Positions 41,629-49,965 of a DNA stretch of 64,000 nucleotides are shown here, piece after piece. Position 1 is the first letter of the stretch, and each line of letters starts with the position of its first letter. A program made the translations under genes and the position numbers. This DNA is from Robiginitalea biformata HTCC2501 (lineage in GTDB: Bacteria > Bacteroidota > Bacteroidia > Flavobacteriales > Flavobacteriaceae): positions 2,148,501-2,212,500 of the forward strand of contig NC_013222.1 of the NCBI RefSeq assembly GCF_000024125.1, written 5' to 3'. Under the pieces are notes generated by a model that did no database searches, had not been told where the DNA came from, and was given only the letters and a program-made list of their open reading frames with translations.

Positions 41629-44544
41629 ATGCGATCAAAAGGAGTAATTTTTCTCTTTTTCCTGTTATTTATTTCCAAGACACATGCACAGTACCATCCC
41701 CTGGTCACGGCGGACAGCACGGCCCAGGCCCAGTGGGTGGAAGCTACGTATGAGGCGATGAGCCCGGAGGAGCGCATCGGCCAGCTGTTTATGGTCATGG
41801 TGGCTTCTTCCCAGGGCCCGGCAGTACAAGAGCGGGTAACGGAATGGATTTCAAACTACCACCTGGGCGGGGTAATCTTCAGCCTTGGGGGCCCCGTGCG
41901 CCAGGCCCGGATGACCAATGCGTTCCAGGAGGCATCGCGAACTCCGTTGCTGGTGGCCATGGATGCCGAATGGGGGCTCGCCATGCGCCTGGACTCCACC
42001 TACGCCTTCCCGTGGAATACCACGCTGGGCGCGATCCGGGATTCGGCCGTTATTGAACGCATCGGGTACCGGATTGGCCAACATGCTGCCCGCCTGGGGG
42101 TGCATATCAATTTTGCGCCAGTTGCCGATATCAACACAAACCCGGCCAACCCGATTATCGGGAACCGGTCCTTCGGGGAGGATCCGGCCCGCGTGGCCCG
42201 GCAGGCGGGATACCTGATGCAGGGGATGCACCGGGCGGGAATCCTCACCAGCGGGAAGCATTTCCCCGGACACGGGGATACGGCGGTAGATTCCCACAAG
42301 GCCCTCCCGCAGCTCCCATACAACCGGCAACGCCTGGACAGTATCGAGATGTCCCCGTATGAGCCGCTTATTGCCAAAGGCCTGAGTTCCGTAATGGTCG
42401 CCCACCTGAATGTGCCGTCACTCACAGGGTCTCAGGAATTACCCACCTCGCTTTCCGGGGAGGTTATCCGGGGGCTACTCCGCGATGAAATGGGCTTTGA
42501 GGGCCTCGTCTTCACCGATGCCCTGAACATGAAGGGGGTTACGGGATATGAAGGGGTTGTCAACACGTCCCTTGCAGCCTTCCTGGCGGGGAATGATATG
42601 CTCCTGCTGCCAGAAAACCTGGAAGCAGACCACGCGGCCTTCCTGGAAGCCTACCGCACGGGGATTATCACAGAGGAACGCCTCGGGGAATCCGTGCGCC
42701 GGATCCTGATGACCAAATACAAGGCAGGCCTTCACAATCTGCAGCCCGTGGATGTGGACGGCCTCGTGGAGGAACTAAATACCCCCGAGGACGACCTGGC
42801 GTATGAACAAGCGATGGAGTCGGCCCTGACGGTGCTCAAAAACCAGGTGTCCATTTTGGGCATGCGCAACCTGGAGAACAAGAAAATAGCCTATGTAAAA
42901 ATCGGCGAGGCCCCGCACGAGCCGTTTTTGGAACGGATGCGCCTGTATGCCGATATCGACGAGGTAGGCGGGACCAGCCTGGAAGATATGAAAACCCGAC
43001 TTGCGGATTACAACCTGGTGATTCTGGGCGTACACAAGTCCAACGAATCCCCGTGGAAAAAACACGAGCTCTCGCCGGAAGATGTCCGGCGGATCCAGGA
43101 GATCGGGAACCTGAGGACTTCGAATTCGATTGCCGTCTTTTTCTCCCGCCCCTATATGCTGGGGGATGTCCCAGATTATGACGGAGTGGACGGCCTGGTG
43201 ATGGCCTATCAGAACAGCAAAATTACCCAGGAAACGGCTGCGGAATTGCTCTTTGGGGTATTCCCGGCCCGCGGGAGGCTGCCCGTGACCGCACATCCCG
43301 AATTCCCCGCAGGCAGCGGTTTGGACCTGCCTGCCCTGGGGCGCCTGGGGTACAGTCTCCCGGAACGGGAGGGATTTGACCGGACGCGCCTTGCCCGGGT
43401 GGATACCCTGATGCAGCACGGCCTGGACTCCCTCATGTTCCCGGGGGCGCAGGTGTTGGTGGCCCGCAATGGCCAGGTGGTTTTCCACAAAGCATACGGG
43501 AAGCATACCTACGACGGGGACCGGGAGGTCCAACTCACCGACCTGTACGACCTGGCCTCCCTGACCAAAATTCTGGGGACCCTGCCTGTCCTGATGGAAA
43601 TGGAGGAAACCGGGAAGATTCGGCTGAATGCAACATTTTCGGAGCTCCTGCCGGAGTACGCGGATACCGAACTGGAGGATGTGACGGTCCTGAAAGCCCT
43701 GAGCCACTACGGCCGGCTCCCTTCCTGGATCGCCTTTTATCTGGATACCCTGGACAAACAACGGCGGCCTTCCCGGGATTTCTACCGGAATTCCCCCCAG
43801 GAGGGTTTTTCCATCCAGGTGGCCGAAAGCCTCTACCTGACGAACGCCTACACGGATTCCATCTATAACCGCATCGGGCGTCAGGAACTCAAATCCAACC
43901 GATACCGGTACAGCGATGTAGCCTACTACGTTTTTAAGAAGTACATCGAAGAACAGTATGGTCGCCGGCTCGACGCGATTGCCGGGGAATTCCTTTTTCG
44001 ACCCCTGGGGGCCAGCCATACGCTTTACAACCCGCTGGAGCGATTTGAGAAAGCGGATATCGTGCCTACCGAGGAGGACAACTATTACCGCTACCAAAGA
44101 GTGCAGGGCTTTGTACACGACATGGGGGCTGCCATGCAGGACGGGGTAGGGGGCCATGCCGGCCTCTTCAGCAATGCCAACGACGTGGCCAAGATCATGC
44201 AGATGTACCTGCAGGGCGGCTATTACGGGGGAACCCGGTTCCTGGAGGCACGGACTGTGGAGAAGTTCAACAAATGCTATTTCTGCAATAACGACGTCCG
44301 TCGCGGGGTGGGCTTCGACAAACCCCAGCTGGAGGACAAAGGCCCTACCTGCGGATGCGTGTCCCGCCGCAGTTTCGGCCATAGCGGGTTTACCGGGACC
44401 TATACCTGGGCAGACCCGGATACCGGCATCCTCTACGTTTTCCTCTCCAACCGAACCTATCCGTCTTCATCCAATACGCTGCTGGTGCGTTCCGGCCTGC
44501 GCACGCGGATCCAGCAGGCAATTTATGATTCCATTATCAATTAG
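41629..44544 (+). CDS. NagZ-like GH3 glycosidase fused to a beta-lactamase-fold domain
   Basis: This secreted fusion has 971 residues from ATG 41629; the open frame extends upstream to 41497 but overlaps the preceding gene. A signal peptide ends THAQ. The GH3 catalytic domain (about 40-375) carries KHFPGHG (210-216) with DSH (221-223), the NagZ Asp-His pair, and nucleophile Asp297 in VFTDALNMKG. A GH3 C-terminal-like part (about 400-570) follows. Residues 585-965 form a serine beta-lactamase fold with SLTK (Ser644, Lys647), YRYSDV and HSGFTGT. The N-terminal half should remove GlcNAc from muropeptides; the C-terminal half may be a D-Ala peptidase or esterase. This fusion recurs in Bacteroidota. 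Confidence 0.93.
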   Translation: MRSKGVIFLFFLLFISKTHAQYHPLVTADSTAQAQWVEATYEAMSPEERIGQLFMVMVASSQGPAVQERVTEWISNYHLGGVIFSLGGPVRQARMTNAFQEASRTPLLVAMDAEWGLAMRLDSTYAFPWNTTLGAIRDSAVIERIGYRIGQHAARLGVHINFAPVADINTNPANPIIGNRSFGEDPARVARQAGYLMQGMHRAGILTSGKHFPGHGDTAVDSHKALPQLPYNRQRLDSIEMSPYEPLIAKGLSSVMVAHLNVPSLTGSQELPTSLSGEVIRGLLRDEMGFEGLVFTDALNMKGVTGYEGVVNTSLAAFLAGNDMLLLPENLEADHAAFLEAYRTGIITEERLGESVRRILMTKYKAGLHNLQPVDVDGLVEELNTPEDDLAYEQAMESALTVLKNQVSILGMRNLENKKIAYVKIGEAPHEPFLERMRLYADIDEVGGTSLEDMKTRLADYNLVILGVHKSNESPWKKHELSPEDVRRIQEIGNLRTSNSIAVFFSRPYMLGDVPDYDGVDGLVMAYQNSKITQETAAELLFGVFPARGRLPVTAHPEFPAGSGLDLPALGRLGYSLPEREGFDRTRLARVDTLMQHGLDSLMFPGAQVLVARNGQVVFHKAYGKHTYDGDREVQLTDLYDLASLTKILGTLPVLMEMEETGKIRLNATFSELLPEYADTELEDVTVLKALSHYGRLPSWIAFYLDTLDKQRRPSRDFYRNSPQEGFSIQVAESLYLTNAYTDSIYNRIGRQELKSNRYRYSDVAYYVFKKYIEEQYGRRLDAIAGEFLFRPLGASHTLYNPLERFEKADIVPTEEDNYYRYQRVQGFVHDMGAAMQDGVGGHAGLFSNANDVAKIMQMYLQGGYYGGTRFLEARTVEKFNKCYFCNNDVRRGVGFDKPQLEDKGPTCGCVSRRSFGHSGFTGTYTWADPDTGILYVFLSNRTYPSSSNTLLVRSGLRTRIQQAIYDSIIN

Positions 44545-44560
44545 GAAGTGATTTTCGGTG

Positions 44561-44568
44561 TAGCTTTG
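44561..44568 (+). promoter_or_regulatory. Flavobacterial -7 box for bshA
   Basis: TAGCTTTG matches TAnnTTTG exactly. It ends only six bases before the bshA ATG, so the transcript would start at or next to the start codon, giving a leaderless message. No clear -33 element is seen at the usual distance. Confidence 0.4.
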
Positions 44569-44573
44569 TTTCT

Positions 44574-45713
44574 ATGAAGATCGCCATTGTATGTTACCCC
44601 ACCTTTGGGGGAAGCGGCGTTGTAGCCACCGAACTAGGGATTGCACTGGCCCGCAGGGGTCACGAAATCCATTTTGTAACCTACAGCCAGCCGGTTCGCC
44701 TGGAGTTGCTCAGCCCCAATATCCATTTCCACGAAGTCCACGTCCCGGAATACCCGCTCTTCCATTACCAGCCCTATGAACTGGCCCTGTCCAGCAAACT
44801 GGTGGAGACTATCCGGTCGTTCGGGATTGAACTCCTCCACGTGCATTACGCCATTCCCCATGCCTATGCGGGGTATATGACAAAAAAAATGCTCGAGGAC
44901 GAGGGGATTTACGTGCCGATGGTCACCACGCTGCACGGCACGGATATCACCCTGCTGGGCAACCATCCGTTCTACAAGCCGGCGGTTCAGTTCAGCATCA
45001 ACCAGTCCAATGTCGTCACCTCGGTTTCCCAGAGCCTCAAAGAGGACACCCTGGAGATTTTCGATATCCGCAGGGAAATCCACGTGATCCCGAACTTTAT
45101 CGACAAGACAAAATACAACCGGGCTCCGGAGGATTGCCAGCGGAGCCTGATGGCCAAGGACGACGAATACATCCTCACCCATGTCAGCAACTTCCGGAAA
45201 GTCAAGCGCGTACAGGATGTGGTTAGAATTTTCCACAAGGTGCAGCAGCAGGTACCCGCCAAGCTGATCATGGTGGGGGAAGGACCTGAGAAGGAAGGGG
45301 CCGAACTGCTGGCCGAGGAACTCGGGATCGAGGAAAAAGTCCTTTTCCTGGGTAACAGCAATGAGGTGGAACACATCCTGTGTTTCTCGGATGTCTTCCT
45401 GCTGCCGTCGGAAAAAGAGAGCTTTGGACTCGCTGCCCTGGAGGCGATGATCACCAAAACCGCCGTGATATCAAGCAATGCAGGGGGAATCCCGGAGCTC
45501 AACCAACACGGCGTATCCGGTTATCTGAGTGATGTGGGCGACACGGAGGACATGATCCGGAACACGCTGAAGATCCTGAAAGACGACGCCACCCTTCAGG
45601 CATTCAAAAAACGAGCCTACGAGCGGGCCTGCATCTTCGATATCCACAATATCCTGCCCATGTACGAGGAAATCTACGATTTGGCGTACAAAAGCCGGCT
45701 GAAGCAAGTCTAG
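44574..45713 (+). CDS. bshA: N-acetyl-alpha-D-glucosaminyl L-malate synthase
   Basis: This GT4-type glycosyltransferase of 379 residues makes the first intermediate of bacillithiol from UDP-GlcNAc and L-malate. The N-terminus YPTFGGSGVVATELG and HYAIPHAYAGYMTK match BshA closely. The sugar-nucleotide site is in PSEKESFGLAALEAM. The gene ends convergently with cysN. bshB and bshC are not in this window. Confidence 0.93.
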   Translation: MKIAIVCYPTFGGSGVVATELGIALARRGHEIHFVTYSQPVRLELLSPNIHFHEVHVPEYPLFHYQPYELALSSKLVETIRSFGIELLHVHYAIPHAYAGYMTKKMLEDEGIYVPMVTTLHGTDITLLGNHPFYKPAVQFSINQSNVVTSVSQSLKEDTLEIFDIRREIHVIPNFIDKTKYNRAPEDCQRSLMAKDDEYILTHVSNFRKVKRVQDVVRIFHKVQQQVPAKLIMVGEGPEKEGAELLAEELGIEEKVLFLGNSNEVEHILCFSDVFLLPSEKESFGLAALEAMITKTAVISSNAGGIPELNQHGVSGYLSDVGDTEDMIRNTLKILKDDATLQAFKKRAYERACIFDIHNILPMYEEIYDLAYKSRLKQV

Positions 45714-45719
45714 ACAAGC

Positions 45720-46976
45720 CTAGACGATCATCCCCGCGGCCACCGTTTCGTTCGTGTTGTCGTCGATCAGGATGATGCTGCCCGTGTAGCGGTTCTCCCG
45801 GTAGGGGTCCTGCATGAGCGGTTTGGTGGTGCGAATTTTCACCTTGCAAATATCATTCATCTTCAATTCGCTGTCATCGCCATTCCGGTTCAGCGTTTCG
45901 ATGTCGATCTTGTAGATGACCTCCTTGATCATGGCCTTCTGCTCATTGGAGGTATGCATGATGGTATACTTGGCACGCGGTTGTGCGGGCTTGTCATTGA
46001 GCCAGCACAGCATCACTTCCAGGTCCTGTACGGCCTCGGGCTGGTTGTTGGCGCGGACAATCATGTCGCCCCGGCTGATGTCGATGTCGTCTTCCAGGGT
46101 AATGGAAACGGACATAGGGGCAAAGGCCTCCTCGAGTTCCCCGGCCGGTCCGTCGATGCTCCTGATCCGGGAGGTAAACCCAGACGGCAGCACGGCTACC
46201 TGGTCGCCTTTGCGGAAGATCCCGCTGGAAATACGGCCCGCATACCCGCGGTAATCCACAAATTCCTTGCTTTGGGGGCGGAGTACGGTCTGCACCGGGA
46301 AGCGCGAGTCTACCTTGTTGATATCGCTGCTGATGTGCATGGTCTCCAGGGTGTGGAGCAGGGGAGCCCCCTGGTACCAGTCCATGTTTTCGGAACGGTT
46401 CACCACATTGTCGCCCAACAAAGCGCTGATGGGGATAAATCGGATATCCGGGATGAGCATCTTGGAGGAGAATTCCTCGAACTGGCCGGTGATCTTATGA
46501 TACACCTCTTCGGAGAAATCCACCAGGTCCATCTTGTTGATACACACAATGACGTGGGGGATGTTCAGCAGGGAGGCGATAAACGCATGCCGTTTGGTCT
46601 GTTCGATGACCCCGTGGCGGGCATCTACCAGGATAATGGCCGCATTCGCCGTTGAGGCCCCCGTAACCATGTTCCGGGTATACTGGATATGCCCCGGGGT
46701 GTCGGCGATAATAAACTTCCGTTTTGGGGTGGTGAAGTAGCGGTAGGCCACATCGATGGTAATCCCCTGCTCGCGTTCGTCCCGCAAGCCATCCGTAAAG
46801 AGCGCGAGATCCACGCCTTCGTGCCCCTTCTGCTTGCTGGTGGATTCCACCGCCTCGAGCTGGTCTTCAAAAATGGATTTCGAATCGTAGAGAAGCCGTC
46901 CGATCAGGGTGCTTTTCCCGTCGTCCACACTGCCGGCTGTAGTAAATCGTAATAGTTGACTGTTATCTAGTTGCAT
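45720..46976 (-). CDS. cysN: Sulfate adenylyltransferase subunit 1 (GTPase)
   Basis: This 418-residue GTPase drives APS formation with CysD. G1 is TAGSVDDGKSTLIG, G3 is DTPGHIQYTRNM and G4 is NKMDLVD. Domains 2 and 3 of the EF-Tu-like fold follow. The C-terminus has no fused APS kinase, which is separate here as cysC. It is the last gene of the leftward operon, 18 bases after cysD. Confidence 0.96.
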   Translation of the reverse strand: MQLDNSQLLRFTTAGSVDDGKSTLIGRLLYDSKSIFEDQLEAVESTSKQKGHEGVDLALFTDGLRDEREQGITIDVAYRYFTTPKRKFIIADTPGHIQYTRNMVTGASTANAAIILVDARHGVIEQTKRHAFIASLLNIPHVIVCINKMDLVDFSEEVYHKITGQFEEFSSKMLIPDIRFIPISALLGDNVVNRSENMDWYQGAPLLHTLETMHISSDINKVDSRFPVQTVLRPQSKEFVDYRGYAGRISSGIFRKGDQVAVLPSGFTSRIRSIDGPAGELEEAFAPMSVSITLEDDIDISRGDMIVRANNQPEAVQDLEVMLCWLNDKPAQPRAKYTIMHTSNEQKAMIKEVIYKIDIETLNRNGDDSELKMNDICKVKIRTTKPLMQDPYRENRYTGSIILIDDNTNETVAAGMIV

Positions 46977-46994
46977 GATTGCTGTTTCGAATTT

Positions 46995-47900
46995 CTAAAA
47001 ATACCCTTGCTTCTTCCGGTCCTCCATGGCGGTTTCCGAACGCTTGTCGTCGGCCCGGTTGCCCCGCTCCGTCTGGCGCATAGCGGACACTTCCTGAACG
47101 ATTTTCTCCAAGCTGTCCGCATCGGATTCGATCCCGCCGGTGATGGTGATATCCCCGAGGGTCCGGAACCGGATCTTTTTGGTTACGATCTCCTCCCGCT
47201 CGTCGAGCTTTAAGAATTCGCTATTCGGGATCCAGGAATTGTTGCGCCGAACCACCTCCCGCTCGTGGGCAAAGTACAGGGACGGGATCTCGATTTTCTC
47301 GCGGAGGATGTAGTTCCACACATCCATCTCCGTCCAGTTACTGATTGGGAACACCCTGAAGTGCTCGCCCTCAAAGTATTTGCCGTTAAAGAGGTTCCAG
47401 AGTTCGGGGCGCTGGTTTTTCGGGTCCCACTGGCCGAAATCGTCCCGGTGGGAGAAAAACCGCTCCTTGGCACGGGCCTTCTCTTCGTCCCGGCGGCCGC
47501 CCCCGATGGCGCAATCCACCTTGTTGGATTCGATGGCGTCGAGCAGCGTGGTGATCTGCAGGGCATTTCGCGTGGCGTTTTTGCCTTTTTCCTCGGCTAC
47601 CCGCCCCTGGTCGATAGACTCCTGTACGGACCCCACAATGAGGCGCACCCCGAGGGACTCAATCAGGTCGTCCCGGAACTTGATGGTTTCCGGAAAATTA
47701 TGCCCGGTATCCACGTGCATGAGGGCAAAGGGAATCTTGGCCGGATAAAAGGCCTTTTTGGCCAGGTGGGTGACAACGATGGAATCTTTTCCCCCCGAGA
47801 AGAGGATGACCGGGTTCTGGAACTGGGCCCAGACTTCCCGAAGCACATAAATAGCCTCCGATTCGAGTTCGTCGAGGTAATTCAGGTAATACTTACTCAT
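46995..47900 (-). CDS. cysD: Sulfate adenylyltransferase subunit 2
   Basis: This 301-residue ATP pyrophosphatase-type enzyme transfers AMP from ATP to sulfate, giving APS. ATG 47900 gives MSKYYLNYLDELE and overlaps the cysC stop by four bases (ATGA); the open frame to 48089 runs through cysC and is not used. The PP-loop reads LFSGGKDSIVV. PISNWTEMDVWNYI is also conserved. Confidence 0.96.
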   Translation of the reverse strand: MSKYYLNYLDELESEAIYVLREVWAQFQNPVILFSGGKDSIVVTHLAKKAFYPAKIPFALMHVDTGHNFPETIKFRDDLIESLGVRLIVGSVQESIDQGRVAEEKGKNATRNALQITTLLDAIESNKVDCAIGGGRRDEEKARAKERFFSHRDDFGQWDPKNQRPELWNLFNGKYFEGEHFRVFPISNWTEMDVWNYILREKIEIPSLYFAHEREVVRRNNSWIPNSEFLKLDEREEIVTKKIRFRTLGDITITGGIESDADSLEKIVQEVSAMRQTERGNRADDKRSETAMEDRKKQGYF

Positions 47901-48493
47901 TTTTTGAGTCTTAATTGGTTTTTGATAGTGTCGTATATATAAGCCACGGATTCTTCGATTCCGAGCTCGTGGGTAACTTCTACATCCGGGTTTTCCGGGG
48001 GTTCGTACGGGGCTGAAATACCGGTCATGTTGGTGATTTCCCCTTTGCGGGCCTTGGCGTAGAGCCCTTTGACATCCCGTTCCTCGCATACCTCAAGGCT
48101 CGTGTTCACGAACACCTCCAGGTAATTTTCCGGGCCCACCAGCTCGCGGATAGCCTGACGGTCGGCGGTATAGGGTGCTACAAAGGCAGCCAGCACAATC
48201 GTCCCGGAGTCTACAAAGAGTTTGGATAGTTCCCCGATGCGCCGGATGTTCTCCGAGCGGTCCTCCGGGCTGAAACCCAGGTTTTTGTTGATGCCGGTCC
48301 GGACATTGTCCCCGTCCAGGACATAGGTCTTGTAACCCTCTTCAAAGAGGCGTTGTTCCAGGCCGTTGGCCAGGGTGGATTTCCCGCTTCCGGAAAGCCC
48401 GGTAAAGAAAATCAGCAGGGAATTGTGGCCATTGGCCTCCCTGCGCTCCTTCCGGGTAATCTTATAGGTATGCGGGACGATATTCTGACTCAT
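47897..48493 (-). CDS. cysC: Adenylylsulfate kinase
   Basis: This 198-residue enzyme phosphorylates APS to PAPS. The Walker A motif is FTGLSGSGKST, and the switch segment DNVRTGINKNLGFS with RSENIRRIGE matches APS kinases. VFVNTSLEVCEERDVKGLY holds the lid region (18-residue core shown in part). It overlaps cysD and the DUF2061 gene by four bases each, so translation is coupled. Confidence 0.96.
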   Translation of the reverse strand: MSQNIVPHTYKITRKERREANGHNSLLIFFTGLSGSGKSTLANGLEQRLFEEGYKTYVLDGDNVRTGINKNLGFSPEDRSENIRRIGELSKLFVDSGTIVLAAFVAPYTADRQAIRELVGPENYLEVFVNTSLEVCEERDVKGLYAKARKGEITNMTGISAPYEPPENPDVEVTHELGIEESVAYIYDTIKNQLRLKK

Positions 48494-48912
48494 TTGAATT
48501 CCTTATTGCTCCGGCGGTTCAGCCCGTAGTTTGTTTTGTACCAGGCCCGCTCGTGCAGGTAATACAGGGCCATCTTAGTGACAACTTCCACCAGGCCGAT
48601 CTTGACCCCGGTAAGGGCGTTGCCCGAAATCAGCCAGGCCAGCAACATGGTGTCCAGGGTGCCGATCATCCGCCAGGAAACTGTTTTCAGCAGGTGGCGT
48701 TTGCGACTCTCCGGCATGCTGATCCGGAACCAGACGCGTTCGTGCAGGTAGTAGAGGACCATCTTGGTAATCACCTCCGTAAAACCGATCTTCAGGCCCG
48801 TGAACGGGTTTCCTGTGATGATCCAGGAGATGATGATGGTATCCACCGTGCCCACAGCACGCCAGGTAACCGTCTTTGCGATATGTCGCTTATAACTGCT
48901 GTCTGTGGCCAT
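48490..48912 (-). CDS. Protein with two DUF2061 domains
   Basis: This 140-residue membrane protein holds two copies of DUF2061. Each begins KTVTWRAVGT or KTVSWRMIGT and ends with KMVLYYLHERVW or KMALYYLHERAW. The ATG at 48912 overlaps the cysQ stop (TAATG) and is favoured over 48921. DUF2061 genes are recurrently placed in sulfate activation operons, and a role in sulfate uptake or in organising the enzymes is possible but not shown. It overlaps cysC by four bases. Confidence 0.9.
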   Translation of the reverse strand: MATDSSYKRHIAKTVTWRAVGTVDTIIISWIITGNPFTGLKIGFTEVITKMVLYYLHERVWFRISMPESRKRHLLKTVSWRMIGTLDTMLLAWLISGNALTGVKIGLVEVVTKMALYYLHERAWYKTNYGLNRRSNKEFK

Positions 48913-49724
48913 TATTTGCAAACCAGAAAATGCGGGTTTAAGAGGTTTTCCTTATTGTACTTCAGCGGGGCATCCGTATCCTGGGCGATGACCTTCAGGC
49001 CTGCAGCTTCCGCAATGGCGCTGCCGGCAGCCGTATCCCATTCCATGGTGGGGGCGTACCTCGGGTAGACATCCGCCAGCCCTTCCGCCACCAGGCAGAA
49101 TTTGAGCGAACTGCCCTTGGATACAATTTCGATGTCCCGGTATTTGTCCTTCATCGACGCGATATAGTTTTCGGTTTCGGCATTCATATGCGACCGGCTT
49201 CCCACTACCCGCAGCGTATCCGGGTCCTCGGCGGCCGGCTCAATGCGGTCTGCCGGGGCCCCCAGTTTTTCGGGCAACGTGTGGTTTTGGTCGAGCACGG
49301 TCTTGAATGATTTCCCCTCCCGGGTGTCCCCGTAGTACAATTCGCGGGTTACCGGTACGTAAATGACCCCAAAGATAGGTTTTCCCTTCTCACAGAGCGC
49401 GATATTTACGGTGAACTCCCCGTTTTTCTTGATGAATTCTTTGGTACCGTCCAAAGGATCCACGATCCAGCACTTTTCCCAGCTTTTTCGCTCCTCGTAG
49501 TCGGTTTGCTTGTTTTCCTCGCTGATAATCGGGATACCCGTATCCTTCAGATAGGAGTTGATCACCGTGTTGGATGCCTGGTCGGCAGCCGTCAGGGGGG
49601 AATCGTCCGATTTGGTGGTCACCTCGATTGTTTCCGAGGCGTTGTAAACTTTGAGGATCGCCTTGCCGGCTTCGATTGCGGCTTCTAAGACTTGGGGGTG
49701 TGAATCGATCATATTAACTGGCAT
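48912..49724 (-). CDS. cysQ: 3'(2'),5'-bisphosphate nucleotidase
   Basis: This 270-residue inositol-monophosphatase-fold enzyme hydrolyses PAP, the by-product of PAPS use. Metal-binding motifs are EENK, WIVDPLDGTKEF and, near the C-terminus, WDTAAGSAIAEAAG. ATG 49724 is used; MIDSHP at 49712 is an alternative. It heads the operon cysQ-DUF2061-cysC-cysD-cysN, with every junction through cysD overlapping. Confidence 0.94.
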   Translation of the reverse strand: MPVNMIDSHPQVLEAAIEAGKAILKVYNASETIEVTTKSDDSPLTAADQASNTVINSYLKDTGIPIISEENKQTDYEERKSWEKCWIVDPLDGTKEFIKKNGEFTVNIALCEKGKPIFGVIYVPVTRELYYGDTREGKSFKTVLDQNHTLPEKLGAPADRIEPAAEDPDTLRVVGSRSHMNAETENYIASMKDKYRDIEIVSKGSSLKFCLVAEGLADVYPRYAPTMEWDTAAGSAIAEAAGLKVIAQDTDAPLKYNKENLLNPHFLVCK

Positions 49725-49754
49725 TTAGGAAGTTTCGCGACAATTCAAAAAGGA

Positions 49755-49768
49755 TTGCCCGGGGGCAA
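49755..49768. promoter_or_regulatory. Inverted repeat overlapping the cysQ promoter
   Basis: TTGCCCGGGGGCAA has 6-base arms (TTGCCC/GGGCAA) around GG. It overlaps the end of the -7 box at 49766-49773 and the expected transcript start. A repressor site for the sulfate activation operon is possible, but no regulator is known. Confidence 0.35.
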
Positions 49769-49773
49769 ATGTA
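49766..49773 (-). promoter_or_regulatory. Flavobacterial -7 box for the cysQ operon
   Basis: Read leftward the sequence is TACATTTG, an exact TAnnTTTG match, 42 bases before ATG 49724. No clear -33 TTG lies at the usual distance. Confidence 0.5.
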
Positions 49774-49936
49774 CAAAATCCGGCAGGCATCTCCATTCAC
49801 CGAAAAACCCTGCATCAGACCGATACCTTTTTAACTTGTCTGGTTATTGCATTGTCCATAACGCAGGAATCCTGGGAATCTTATCGATTAATTCGGTAAT
49901 TTAAAGAAAGGTCGCGGCCTTGTGCGAAACCCCTTA

Positions 49937-49944
49937 TAGTTTTG
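49937..49944 (+). promoter_or_regulatory. Flavobacterial -7 box for the OmpA-family gene
   Basis: TAGTTTTG matches TAnnTTTG exactly and lies 22 bases before the ATG at 49966. The nearest upstream TTG is 14 bases away, shorter than usual. Confidence 0.45.
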
Positions 49945-49965
49945 TAGTATCCTGAATCCCATATT

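Noticed and set aside
42775..44382. 535-codon open frame opposite the NagZ/beta-lactamase fusion
   Set aside because: It is antisense to conserved catalytic motifs and has no family features of its own.
45708..45725. GTCTAG / CTAGAC inverted repeat over both stop codons of bshA and cysN
   Set aside because: It arises because both genes end in a GTC TAG codon pair; a 6-bp stem without a T run is too weak to call a terminator.
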